A stretch of DNA of 64,000 nucleotides from Persicaria tinctoria (lineage: Eukaryota > Streptophyta > Magnoliopsida > Caryophyllales > Polygonaceae). The stretch covers positions 12,683,175-12,747,174 of the forward strand of contig JBANSL010000018.1 in assembly GCA_037127255.1 (NCBI GenBank), written 5' to 3'. Every line of letters starts with the position of its first letter. Position 1 is the first letter of the stretch. A program made the translations under genes and the position numbers. The notes beneath the pieces are model-generated. The model did not search any database. It had not been told where the DNA came from and saw only the letters and a list, made by a program, of their open reading frames with translations. Below are positions 9,334 through 21,100 of the stretch, in pieces.

Positions 9334-10206
9334 GGGACAATTGTTGATATATCCGTATAAACTTGCTATATTAGTTATATATCCCTCAAATCTTTAAAAT
9401 AAGTTATTTATCCTTCAAATGATAAAATAATTATTTATATACCCAAATTGTATTTTCTTCCATGAATTGCAATTAAAATCCCCATTAAATCATGTGAAGA
9501 GCTTCAATTGCAATCCCCCGTTAATCTGCATTTCACCCCTGCCTCCGCCCAGCATAGTCAAAACTCAAAATTATCATCATTGCCTTGCTGCCCCATTCGA
9601 AGGGGGAAGATCTTGTTGTGCTTCTTTGCCAGGCCGACAAGGTTGTGGTGGCTGAGAAAGTCGCCATCCTGCAGCCAGTTGTCGAAGATCGGCACCGAGA
9701 TGGGCCTCGACGGGAGCTTGTACTTCTTGCCACGAGGCATTGAGACGACAATGGTTGTCGTGATTGTCAAGAAGAGGTCGCACATCATCATCAAATCCAT
9801 AACTGAAATTGATTCGAATCGATCAACCTAGGGTTTGGGGGGTCGATTGAATTGGTTTCATCAATTAAAATCCAATCTCCATTTGTGGAATATCAAATTT
9901 GTCTCACTATAAATCAAACCGTATATTAAAATCCACAATAAGAGAAATTAAGTTCTGTATAAGGCAGATGCCAAATGCTAGAAGGAAGAAGATGATGGAA
10001 CCCGAAAGGGATTAATTAGGAACAAGGCCATTTTAGATTGGCTTTTACCTAATTTAAATTATTTAACAAACATTTAATGGGGATTAATGTAATTTGGATT
10101 TATAAATAATTGTTTTATTATTTAAGGGATAAATAACATATTTTAAAGATTTGAGGGATATATAACTAATTGAGAAAGTTTACTAAGATATATAACTAAT
10201 TATCCC
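9334..10206. mobile_element. Long-TIR element carrying a gene fragment (Pack-MULE-like)
   Basis: Both ends hold a long inverted repeat of about 115-140 bp. The left arm contains TTAGTTATATATCCCTCAAA and TCTTTAAAATAAGTTATTTA, and the inverted right arm has the same with few changes. Long arms, small size and a captured host exon (next entry) are the Pack-MULE pattern. I could not find a clean 9-bp target duplication: the left flank is (TA)n and the right flank (TG)n. No transposase. Confidence 0.65.
9588..9800 (-). pseudogene. Captured 5' fragment of cinnamate 4-hydroxylase (CYP73A)
   Basis: A minus-strand frame from an ATG at 9800 reads MDLMMMCDLFLTITTT..., then PRGKKYKLP, VPIFDNWLQDGD, HHNLVGLAKKHNKIF and RMGQ. 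This is the N-terminus of C4H: membrane anchor, basic patch, proline-rich hinge and the NWLQVGDDLNHRNL region. Homology stops after RMGQ at about residue 71, whereas C4H has about 505 residues, and the frame ends 10 codons later. There is no haem-binding region, so it cannot be an enzyme. It lies centrally between the long inverted repeats of the surrounding element. Confidence 0.85.
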
Positions 10207-10934
10207 TGTGTGTGATTCGAACTACAAACAAACTCTAGATGTAGATTGAACTAGGAAAGCAAATTGATAATAATTACAAATAAATTTACATGTTGATGAA
10301 GAATTTAATTTTAGAGAAATTTAATCTTTCTCTTCGATGCATGAGCTCAGCAAAAAAAAAAAAAAAAAAAAAAGGAAAAAGAACTCCCGCAGATTGAAGG
10401 TGAAGTTGGGCCATGGCCCTGTATTTTTTTATTTTTTTTTCCTGAAATCTCCCTCAAAAGCAGCCCACGTTTTTTTATTATTTTTTAAACTGATTTTTCA
10501 GCTTATTAAACAACCCAAAGCAAAATAAAAAATTATTTTTAAATGTATTTTATTTTTATCTATTCATAGACAATCATTTTGTAAATGTTTTTTTTTAAGT
10601 TCAAAAAACATTTAAGTACCCATGTACTCACTTCTGAGTTCTTATTACTCAATAAAAAAATATTTTCAAATATAATTTATCTATTTTGTATATGCTTTGT
10701 ATATTTGATGAAAAAGAAAATAGATTAAAAATGAAGTTGAGAGACATGGAGCGAGCTCATTAATAATTTGCTAAAAAAGGTGAAAACTTTGCTAAAAAAA
10801 GTGAAAAGTTGGGTTGAAACTTTTAAACTGACGTAACAATTGAAAAATAAGTTAAGAGTCCGGGGTGAGCTCGCCGATAAATATGCTCTTGGAGTAGTAC
10901 AAGAGTAGCCGCCGCCTGGTGGGCCCCCTCAACC
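10207..10934. other. Intergenic, with A21 and AT-rich runs
   Basis: Holds an A-run at about 10351-10372 and general AT-richness. Open frames through the A-run (lysine-rich) are spurious. Nothing else recognised. Confidence 0.5.
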
Positions 10935-11396
10935 CCCGTCGATTAATTTGAATGTTGTTATTACAGTTGGGTGTTGCCAATATTAATTGTCTTCAATTGG
11001 GATCAGGTACGATGTACTATATGCATGTTTCAAACAAATTACCTGCAATATTTAATTTTTAACACGGTTTTAAAAAGCTAAAAATTATATATATAATATA
11101 TATATATATTTTTAAAATTTAATGCTTATTATCAATAAATATTAAGTTGTAAAAAAATAATTTTAAAAAATTGATATTTTAAATAATTTTTTAACTTCTT
11201 AAAATACTTGTTGAAAATTCAAATGACATGTATTTTAGATCGAAGGGAGTACCATATATTGTATAGTTTTTTTTTTAGGTACCATATATAGTTAATTTAT
11301 TTTATTCAGAGGGCTAGAAATTTATTTATTTCGATCTAATTAATGGTACGCACTTTTTGGCATACTGATTCTCAAAGAAATGCAACGAAAGTGTTA

Positions 11397-11601
11397 CCTG
11401 CATAGGGGTGATATTTGGAGTATGAACCAAAGATCGATTCTCACAAACATTAGTGTGGGAGCAACCTCTCAAGCGAGGGGGCTTCTTGTGCGTAGTAAGT
11501 ACTGGTCTCAGTCTCTTGTTACCGGTTGAGTCACCATCATTTACTTACCTCATCTCACAATCTCCGTCGGACCTGGGGTGAGCAATTTCACCTTTTGGAG
11601 C
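11397..11601 (+). mobile_element. SINE-C, candidate tRNA-type SINE
   Basis: A 205-bp insert absent from duplication copy 1. It contains a B-box-like GATCGATTCTC about 40 bp from its start. A 17-bp target duplication with three mismatches flanks it (ATGCAACGAAAGTGTTA at 11380-11396 and ATGTGACGAAAGAGTTA at 11602-11618). The tail is TTTCACCTTTTGGAG. Different family from SINE-A and SINE-B. Confidence 0.5.
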
Positions 11602-11618
11602 ATGTGACGAAAGAGTTA

Positions 11619-12276
11619 GGGTGTGTTTGCGAGATGGTTATTTTTGCCCCATAGATATAGTGGAAAATTGCTATCTAATGCAAAAATTCAATTTTCAATT
11701 TCATGGTAAAGGTAGAATTGATCATTAGACTACATGTCCCATGAAGTCGAAGGCCTTTCTAGAGGGCGCGGTTGGAAGCGGAGGGGTCCCAACGGGCTAG
11801 AGGTTTTTTTGGGCTGCCATGGCGAGTGGGAGTCGGTTTCGATCTGACAGAGGTCATCGATTGAACCACGGCCAGGACGCAAGGTTTGGAAAGAGAAGAG
11901 AGCTTGAATTGGTAGATGATCCAATGGCGGATTAATTTCAAAAATCGAAGTTACTTGTGCAACGCTATCTTCCCTTACCTCCATGCTTGACGATGGTGGA
12001 CGAGAAGTCAACGACGACGGGCGGTGACGATGAGTAGATATGGGAAAGAATTGAAGGAAGATTATAGGGGAAGATAGAAGTTGGGTGACCCAAAAGGGCG
12101 ATGGAGGGTGGGAGAGAATAAGGCGAGGCCATGTGGGTCGAGGGATGGGTGGTCGAGGATGACGAAATCCCCACCTCCGATACCTCTCCCATATCCTCCC
12201 AAACACACAGGCTCAGACCCTTGAAAAAAAATCATCCGCCCCACCCACTCCTCCCTCCCTCCTTGTAAACACGCCC
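11619..12276. mobile_element. PIF/Harbinger-type non-autonomous element
   Basis: Ends GGGTGTGTTTGCGAG and (inverted) GGGCGTGTTTACAAG, flanked by TTA on both sides (11616-11618 and 12277-12279), the 3-bp target duplication of PIF/Harbinger. Absent from duplication copy 1. Its GC-richer interior contains a 158-codon proline-rich open frame (12206-11730, minus) with no domain I know. It could be a captured fragment, but I would not call it a gene. Confidence 0.8.
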
Positions 12277-12734
12277 TTAGATTGAAATGAAACGGAGAGC
12301 CACCGGCCACAAGGGTGAATGTGGAGTGGAAGAGGAAGCTGCAACCAGTGGTGGCCGCAAGACTCTCTGAAAGTTAGGGCGAAATTTCAGACTTATAAAT
12401 TTATACTGTAGTACTCAATGCGAACATAGTAAAATCATCATTTCATCCACAAAATAGCATTCAATGATATATACAAGTATACAAATAAATTCAAATGTGC
12501 AACAACAACCATTTAAGGCGAAGATATGGAAGATTTAAATAGTACATAATATAAGAATTAGGATATGAGACTCTAGGCTTAGATCCTAGTTCTTTAATTA
12601 CTGAAAACTGGAACCGTAGTGTGGTTTCATGTTTTTGTATTCTGTATGGCTCATTTTCCTTTGCTGAGAAATTTATATACTCCATCCATGATCCATCTGT
12701 TTGTTTGTCATCTTTATGTTGCACCTTTTTATTA

Positions 12735-12838
12735 TTATGATTGTATGTTTGACGGTTCGCCGTCTGCCGACTCTGTCGACCTCTCGATGAGTCGGGTTTG
12801 TCTGGCCATCGAATTATTACCTGATAAAAAAAAAAACA
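12735..12838 (+). mobile_element. LINE 3' end with A tail
   Basis: Plus-strand copy of the LINE 3'-end motif: GCCGTCTGCCGACTCTGTCG, CTCTCGATGAGTCGGG, TGTCTGGCCATCGAATTATT, then an A-run. 5' end uncertain. Confidence 0.6.
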
Positions 12839-12889
12839 TATCGTTCATTATTTATACTCGGATAATAAAAATGATATAAAATAGCAACC

Positions 12890-12969
12890 AAGCCACCTCA
12901 TCAACTTAACCTCTATATATATGTCCATGGGTATGGATTAGAAAGAACACAGCAATCCATAAGAGCACA
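12890..12969 (+). promoter_or_regulatory. Core promoter of the P450 gene
   Basis: A TATA-like CTCTATATATATG at 12911-12923 lies about 55 bp before the ATG at 12970, with an A-rich leader between them. This position suits a TATA box with a short 5' leader. Confidence 0.5.
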
Positions 12970-15900
12970 ATGCAATCCTTTAAACAAACACTAGTGCACC
13001 TCATCCTTCATCCTTTCTCACTTCTCCCTCTCCTCTTCATCTTCAAATGGCTTTTTCCAAATTCCATTCCCAACAAAAACTCGCCACCATCACCGCGGAG
13101 GCTACCGGTCATCGGAAACCTCCACCAGCTAGGCCTCTACCCTTACCGCTCTCTCCAAGCCTTGTCTCAAAAACACGGAGATCTCATCCTCCTGCACCTT
13201 GGAAGCAAGCCAACGATCTTCGTCTCATCAGCCGAGATCGCCTCCCAAGTCTTGAAAACCCATGACTTGGTGTTTGCCGGTAGGCCCGAATTGAGCGTCT
13301 TCAAGAGGCTCCTTGGCAACGGAAACGACATCGTTTCATCTCCCTACGGAGACCACTGGAGGCAGCTAAAGAAAATTGGCGTGACTGAGCTCCTAAGCAA
13401 GAAGAAAGTGCGGTCATACCGCCATGTGAGGAGGGAAGAGTTGGACGCTATGGTGGAGAAGATTGAGAGATCGAGGCTTGTAAATCTGAGCCGAATGTTT
13501 CGGTCATTCGGCAATGATTTGATCTGCAGGGCGGCTTTCGGGAGGAAGTATGAAGGGAACTATCACGACGAAGGAGAAGTCGATTTCGCAAAGCTGTTGA
13601 ATGAGTTTGTGGAGATGTTAGGGGGCCATTACATTGGGGATTTCGTAAGCTGGTTGGGTTGGATCGATAAGATTAATGGAGTTGATGCTAAGGTCAACAA
13701 TGTCGCTCGGACATTTGATCTGTTTATAGAGATAATAATTCAGGAGCGTTTGGATTTTGGGGATGAGGGAGGAATGGATGATGAAGAGATGAAGGTGAGG
13801 GATTTTGTGGATGTTTTACTTCAAGTTCAGAGAATTAATCCGATTCTCCAAAAAGAAAACATCAAAGGTGTCATTTTGGTAAGCTTTAATCTTTTACATT
13901 CTAAAAATAGCTTACAGTCTCTTCGGTATGATGCGATTTTGAAAAAATCTAATATCAATAATATAACAAATTAATATTATAAAATATTATTGAAAGTTTG
14001 GATGAAAATTATGATGCGGTTTTTTTGAATTAAAGCTCAATATTTAGTAAATGTGTTAAAAATAAAATAAAATTTAGATCAATTTAAAGAGATAAAGAAA
14101 GGAAGAAAAAACACACGATTGGTGGAAATGGGAGGATAAAGAAGAGGTTGACACGTAAGCCGAAAGTGTTTTGTCTTAAGAATATACTAATGCAGTACCC
14201 ATGCATTATACACGAAATTTATGAAATGTTTTTTAAGAATATATTATATTAATTTATTTACATTATATATGTTATAGTATTACATTAATATGAAATGATA
14301 TTGCCAAATAATAATGACGATACCCTAAATTTATAGAGATTTTCCGTTATATAAATTAAGCCTAAAAAAAAGTTATATAAGAAGTGAAATCGTATTATAT
14401 TAGAATACGATAAATATACAAATCGAACCAGAAATCGTTTCGGATCTTTATCATCGTCGTCGTCATCATTATTATTAATATCATTATAATTATTATTATC
14501 ATCATCATTTTATATAAACTACGGCAAAAGGCATAAGTGGATGCATATGTGGCAAAGAGAGGTGCAAGTCTTCATGAGTCATGACTAAGGCTAGCCACGA
14601 GGCTTGGGCAGCAATCGGGCACCGATCCAACTCCAATTGGGCGGCAAAACTTTGGTCAGCAACACCGCCTTCGTTGCCTATAAATAGTAGAAAGGGTCGG
14701 TTTTTAGCTTTTCCATCTTTTTCGAAACGGGATTTGTATCGAATTGCACAAACCAAATTATGGAGAGCCAATCATCGATAGAGGGCGGACCGTACGAAAA
14801 TCGAAAATCTTCAAATATAAAATTTAGAAAAAAATAATAATACTTTTATTATATCAGTCTATAATATAGGTGGTAAAACATTATTACGAATACAAATTTA
14901 GTAATTTTAGGTAAAATAAAATAGATTTATTTGTTTGTGACTATATGTGAGATCAGGTGATTCAGGTCGTCAATGTCTTACTTTCCTAAGTTTTTTAGTA
15001 AGTTGTAATATATTTTTTTTTGGCTAAGTTTTTTAGTAAGTTGTAATAATAAATAAAAGGTTGTGTGGTAATAGTGTGATTTACCATCAATTATTTTTCC
15101 ACATTCAAAGATCTGCACCTTGTATGATATTTTATTTATTTGTTAAAAATATTGGGCAAGATTCATGTATGAAAAATGTTTTTTTTATAGTTTGACCTAG
15201 AAATGTTTTTTAGTTTGACCATAACAAAATAATTTATGTATGCCGAATAAAATCTAAAAAATATTTGCTATTTTGTTCCTAAAATATGTTTTGAGAGTTC
15301 ACAAAATTAATTTTTAATTTGTTAAAAAAAATTAATGGATAAGAACAAAAAAAAACTCTTAAATTATATAGACTCAATTGAATTATTGTTATCTTCCACA
15401 AACTGATACAAACTACATACTCCGGAGTAATATTTAATTGATTTGTTAAATATTAAAATACTAATCTGTTTTGATCTATTGAATATTAAGAAAAGGATAT
15501 ATCTTTGACTTGATGAATTATGCAACGTTTATAAGATCATAATTAATATTAAAATGTTAAAAAGGAATTATAATTAATTAGCATAAAAAATCATAATTAA
15601 TTTGGAGAAACTCAAACTAAATCATGGAAAGTCAAAGAAGAGATGAGAAAACATCTAAATAATTCGGTCTAAATTTATGACCTCAATAATGAATTGGAAT
15701 TTCCTTTTTAAACATTATATCCCAAAATTTTGCCTTAATTATATTTTTAGTTCAAATATTATTCCTAGTTGACAAATAAGCACTTTGACTATAATTTTTG
15801 GTCAAAAATATTGACCGTATCAAAATTGGTTTATTAAGTTATAGTTTGTATATATACGAATTAGTAATTTTCTTTTTAAACATTTATAGGATTAATGAAA

Positions 15901-16529
15901 ACCATCTGTAAATGCTGCAAGACATATTTGCTGCTGGAACAGAAGCTATATTCATGGCACTGGAATGGATGATGTCGGAGCTAATAAGGAACCCTAAAGT
16001 CATGGCAAAAGTGCAGGAGGAGGTAAAGAGCATAACCGGAGACCGAAAGACGGTAACGGAGGAAGACTTGGAGAAGATGAGCTACATAAAAGCAGTGTTG
16101 AAGGAGACTCTACGGCTACACCCACCGGGGCCGTTCCTAGTCCCCCACCGATGCAACGAGGACATCAAACTACAGGGCTATGAGATATGTGCAGGCACCC
16201 AAGTGGTGGTCAACGCATGGTCACTTTGCAGAGACCCCAGGTATTGGGATGAGCCTGAGATTTTCTGGCCGGAGAGGTTCCTGGATTCTCCTGTGGACTT
16301 CAGAGGACATGACTTCCAGTACGTCCCGTTCGGTTCGGGGAGGAGAATGTGCCCGGGGATGGAGTTTGCCACTGTCAGTGTCGAGTTTGTGATGGCGAAT
16401 CTGGTGCACCAGTTCGACTGGTCGTTGCCGGATGGAGAGGAGATGGAGGGTTTGGATTTAGGCGAAGCCCCGGGTCTCGTCATGCGCAAGAAGAAGGCTC
16501 TTGTCGCAGTTGCCTCTCCAAGAATATGA
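12970..16529 (+). CDS. CYP71-type cytochrome P450, frame doubtful at its intron
   Basis: Microsomal haem monooxygenase of the CYP71 clan, closest in character to CYP71A; substrate unknown. Exon 1 (12970-13878) gives the N-terminal anchor, the hinge [17 protein letters not shown] and residues to NIKGVIL. Exon 2 (15922-16529) gives the I-helix [14 protein letters not shown]-helix KETLR, WPERF and the haem loop [10 protein letters not shown]. Total is about 505 residues, normal for the family. In A-type P450s the single intron is phase 1 (codon for D split G/AC). Here the consensus donor at 13879 (TTTTG then GTAAGC) leaves exon 1 in phase 0 while exon 2 starts in phase 1, so canonical splicing shifts the frame. 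A weaker donor at 13868 (AAAG then GTGTCA) would keep the frame but drop GVIL. The I-helix threonine of A-G-x-D/E-T is alanine. Possibly a recent pseudogene or a gene with altered splicing. Confidence 0.8.
13879..15921 (+). other. P450 intron, about 2.0 kb
   Basis: AT-rich intron ending TGCTGCAAG just before ACATATTTGCTGC. It contains a simple repeat of (ATC/ATT)n at 14450-14510 and, at 14540-14780, a GC-richer segment with CCTATAAATAG (14677-14687) that looks like an inserted promoter or LTR piece. I cannot define its ends. The stop TAA at 15909-15911 lies in the exon-2 frame directly upstream, so the intron cannot be read through. Confidence 0.6.
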
Positions 16530-16541
16530 TGATCGATCGAG

Positions 16542-16889
<348 letters not shown>

Positions 16890-16968
16890 TGGTATCAGAG
16901 CTACAGGGAGTCGATCCGATCGATTAAAGCTCTGTGGAGACGAGATCTGAAGGAATCGTTGAAGAAAG

Positions 16969-18153
16969 ATGGAAGAATTAAGCGCGGAGTTGAGTGCAGC
17001 AATTCGGCGGGAAATCGGAGGCATCAACAACAATTTGAACGATCCGCTGAGTTTGTCAGGCTCCGATCATCCAGGAGCACAGCTGGTGGCAAGCACATTC
17101 AATGGAACGAATTTCTTGAGCTGGAGTCGAGGAATTAAGATGGCGTTGGGAGCCAAACTCAAGCTTGGCTTCATTGACGGGAGCACTCGGCAAGACAATC
17201 TAAGTCCGACGGATTTGCAGAAGTGGAACAGGTGCGATTATATGGTTCGATGCTGGATCGTGAATTCCATGGCGCCAAATGTATCTGAGAGCTTCATGTA
17301 TGCTGAGACAGCAAAGCAACTCTGGGACGAGATTGTTGAGAGGTATGCTCCTTCGAATGGTCCCTTACTGTATCAATTAAAGAAAAGTTTGAGCAATTTA
17401 GATCAGGGAAACATGAGTGTAGGGGATTACTTCGGCCAATTGAAGAAACTGTGGGAAGAGATTTTCAGTTTAGATGGAAAATTGCAGTGTTCATGTGGTG
17501 CATACAAGAATTGCACATGCAATTTGACCAAGAAAGTAGCTGAAAAGGAGGATAGGGATAAACTGATACAGTTTCTTATGGGATTGGATGGAGGATATGA
17601 GAGTACCAGGAATCAAATTCTTGCTATGGATCCTTTGCCAACGCTCAATAGAGCTTTGTATCTTGTTCAACAAGTGGACAAGAAAGGTACAGGGTTTGTT
17701 GGAGAAAGCAACAATGATTCAAAGGCTTTCTTTGCCAACAAACCAGCTGACATCAAGAGAGATTACAAGAAAGAAAGAGCTGCAGAAAAGGCAAACAAGA
17801 AGTGCTCTCATTGTGGGATGACAGGTCATCTCAAGAATGAGTGCTTCAAGATAATTGGGTATCCAGATTGGTTCAAAGCTCCAAAAGGAAAAACTGGTGC
17901 CAAGGCAAATGCATCAGACATGGAGATAGATGAATCTCCTATATCAGAAGCTGGGAATTGCAACAACATGGATGATAATGAAGATTTGATCAACTCAGTA
18001 GTTCAGCAAGTGATCAAGGCAATGAAGGGAAAGGGAGTTGCAGGATCAGAGGCACATTTTGCTGGTAAACCTCTAATCTTCAGTTCTTTCAGTAATGCTT
18101 TTGCTCTAAGTATTGCTAGGAAGCATTGTGAGAATAGAAAGTATGGATTATAG
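16969..18153 (+). CDS. Copia Gag
   Basis: 394 residues. N-terminal half has the Copia Gag pattern (NGTNFLSWSRGIKMALGAK, then LWDEIVERY and LYQLKKSLSNLDQGNMSVGD). Zinc knuckle CSHCGMTGHLKNEC fits CX2CX4HX4C near residue 280. It would package RNA into virus-like particles in the cytoplasm. The stop TAG at 18151-18153 lies inside the protease-coding sequence of the next frame: Gag and Pol are in different frames and overlap by about 16 nt. Plant Copia elements normally keep them in one frame. Confidence 0.93.
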   Translation: MEELSAELSAAIRREIGGINNNLNDPLSLSGSDHPGAQLVASTFNGTNFLSWSRGIKMALGAKLKLGFIDGSTRQDNLSPTDLQKWNRCDYMVRCWIVNSMAPNVSESFMYAETAKQLWDEIVERYAPSNGPLLYQLKKSLSNLDQGNMSVGDYFGQLKKLWEEIFSLDGKLQCSCGAYKNCTCNLTKKVAEKEDRDKLIQFLMGLDGGYESTRNQILAMDPLPTLNRALYLVQQVDKKGTGFVGESNNDSKAFFANKPADIKRDYKKERAAEKANKKCSHCGMTGHLKNECFKIIGYPDWFKAPKGKTGAKANASDMEIDESPISEAGNCNNMDDNEDLINSVVQQVIKAMKGKGVAGSEAHFAGKPLIFSSFSNAFALSIARKHCENRKYGL

Positions 18154-21100
18154 ATAGTGGAGCCACAGATCACATGGTCTTTGACGATCAGTTGTTGCAA
18201 TTTAAGAGGAAATTGATGTTGCCTATCAGAGTTTCTTTACCTGATGGATCTGTTAAGTTGGTTACAGAGGTTGGGGATATACATTTGACATCAGGATTGG
18301 TATTATATGATGTGTTTTCCATCCCTGAATTCAAGATCAACTTGTTGTCTGTTGGGAAAGTGATTGATGATTCTGGAGTAGATGTCAATTTTCACAAGAA
18401 AACTTGTGTTTTACAGGACCTTAGGAAGGGTCATACAGTTCTCACTGGAGACAGGATCCATAGCAGATTGTTCAGAGCTACTCTTGAACCTGTAGATGTT
18501 GCAGTTGAAGTTCACAAAGGTTTGGCAAGCAACTGTGAAGTCCAGGGAATTGTGCATAGATCAAATAATGAATCATCTTCAAATAATGCTGTATCCATAC
18601 CTAGTAAGTCAGTTTTGCATGCTAAGTTGGGACATGCTTCAGTAGCTAAGATGGTTCATGTCCCTGGTTGTAAAGGCACCAGTGTTGGTGATTTCAGTTG
18701 TGAATCATGTATCTTGGCTAAACATCATGCCTTACCTTTTAATTCAAGTCATTCAATGGCCAGTACTTGTTTTGAATTACTGCATATTGATCTATGGGGA
18801 CCTTACAAAGTCCCTTGTAGAACTGGAGCTAGGTACTTTGTTACATTTCTGGATGATCATAGCAGGGCTGTTTGGACACAGTTGATCAACAGTAAAGGGC
18901 AAGCCAGCTCTGCTGTAAAAACTTTTGTGTTAATGGTTGAAAACCAGTTCAACACTAAAGTTAAGAAAGTCAGAAGTGACAATGGGACAGAGTTCTTCAA
19001 TTGTCAGACATTTTTTGAAGAAAAGGGGATAGTTCATCAGCTTTCTGCTCCTTATGTCCCTCAGCAAAATGGTAGAGTTGAGAGAAAGCATAGACACCTC
19101 ATAGAGACTGCTAGAGCTCTTAGACTTCATGCAAACCTGCCACTTAAATTCTGGGGTGATTGTGTCTTAGCAGCAACTCATGTTATTAACCTCCTTCCTA
19201 CTCCTATTTTGGGTTGGGAGACACCCTATGAAAAGCTGTATGGTAAGCCTGCAGCCTATGATCATCTGAGGGTTATTGGATGCTTAGCTTATGCTTTGGC
19301 TAGGGATGTTCCTAGAGATAAGTTTGGTGCTAAGGCTCACAAATGTATCCTATTAGGATATCCAGTTGCACAAAAGGCATACATGCTATATGACTTAGTG
19401 AATCACAAGGTGATTATCAGTAGGGATGTAATATTCAAAGAGAATATTTTTCCCTTTCAAGTAGCAGATAAAAGGATGGTGGATGAGGTCTGCATCTCCC
19501 CAACTTTGCCATTGGTTAACCCTGCCACAGACTGTGAGAACCTTCAAGTGTTGTCTCACATTCCAGAGAGCACAGATCAGAATTTTGATATGGCTCCTAA
19601 TACATCAGGGTCTCAATCTTCAGTTCAGCCAGATGAGCCAGATTCTTCAAGTGTATCTCAGCCTCTAGTACAGCCAGTTGAGATGCCTGAAACTCAACCT
19701 CAGATTCCAGTTCCCAGTGTTACTCTTCGAAGGTCTACTAGACAGCATCAGTTACCTACTAAGTTTGTGGACTTTGTTGTTCCACAACTCAACACAACTC
19801 AGTCTCAGTCTCAGTCCTTTGTAGCCACACAGCTGTCTGATCAGGAATTTTATTCCACTGCTTATCTTGCTTCCTTAGCACATGTTATGGCTACTCCTGA
19901 ACCTCAGACTTACAAGCAAGCTGCAACTGATCCTCTATGGGTAGAAGCTATGGGAAAGGAGCTTGATGCTCTTGATGCTAATAATACTTGGGAACTCACT
20001 ACATTGCCTCCTGGTCATGTAGCCATTGGTTGCAGATGGGTGTATAAGGTCAAATTCAGACCTGATGGGGCAGTAGAAAGATACAAAGCCCGCCTTGTTG
20101 CCAAGGGATACAATCAAGTAAAGGGTAAAGATTACCATCATACTTTTTCTCCAGTTGCAAAATTCACCACAGTGAGATTATTGATTGCTTATGCTACTTC
20201 AAAGGCTTGGCCAGTACATCAACTTGATGTAAACAATGCCTTCTTACATGGTTTTTTGAATGAAGAAGTCTACATGAAGATTCCTGAGGGGTATGATAAG
20301 GGGTCTTCTTCTCAGGTTTGTAGACTCAAAAGATCCTTATGTGGATTGAAACAAGCCTCTAGAGAATGGAACACTGAACTTTGCAGGTTCTTACAGGAGC
20401 TGGGATTTGTTCAAAGTTCTTATGATTACAGTTTGTTCACCAAATCCATCCCTGCAGGGCTACTGGTGGTCTTAGTTTATGTTGATGACCTGTTGGTTAC
20501 AGGTGATTGTGTGAAAGAGATTGAAGCTCTTAAACTTGCCCTACATAGAGCCTATACAATCAAGGACCTGGGTGAAGCCAGGTACTTTCTGGGATTGGAG
20601 ATCTCAAGATCTGCTCATGGCACTTTGCTCAACCAGAGAAAATATGTGCAAGACATACTTGAAGACACTCAAATGGTTAATTGTAAGAGTGCTTCTTTCC
20701 CTATGCAGAGGGGTCTAAAGTTGTCCATTGATGATGGTGATGAGCTGCATGATGCTGAGAAATATAGGAGATTGGTTGGTAGATTACTGTTTCTCAACAT
20801 GACAAGGCCAGACATCTCATTTGCTGTTCAACAATTAAGTCAGTACATGGCATCTCCTCGTGTTCCTCATTGGAATGCAGCTCTCCATGTTGTGAGCTAT
20901 CTTCATGGGTCCTCTGATTTGGGATTGTTATATCCATTACATAATGAGAGTTCATACACTGCATTTTGTGATGCAAATTGGGGCAATTGTGTCTTCAGTG
21001 GTAGATCTGTTACTGGATTTTGTGTGTTTTTGGGCAATGCATTGATTTCTTGGAAGACAAAGAAACAAGCAACTGTCTCTAAGTCATCTGCAGAGGCTGA

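Larger units (their letters stand above)
10935..12880 (+). repeat. Segmental duplication, copy 2 (P450 upstream region)
   Basis: Counterpart of 5190-8500. It ends about 90 bp before the P450 start codon, so the duplicated unit includes the distal promoter of that gene. Copy-2-specific insertions are a SINE (11397-11601), a Harbinger-type element (11619-12276), a LINE 3' end (12735-12838) and an AT-rich insert around 11060-11285 that ends in CGAAGGGAGTA, like a decayed Stowaway. Confidence 0.75.

Noticed and set aside
11730..12206. 158-codon proline-rich minus-strand frame
   Set aside because: Lies wholly inside a Harbinger-type insertion absent from the duplicate segment; low-complexity and without a domain.
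14505..14781. Small gene with its own TATA box inside the P450 intron
   Set aside because: CCTATAAATAG is present, but the frames are short, overlap on both strands and resemble nothing known.
18138..18153. Programmed -1 frameshift signal in the Copia element
   Set aside because: No classic slippery heptamer or obvious stem-loop is seen; left open as an indel until other copies are compared.
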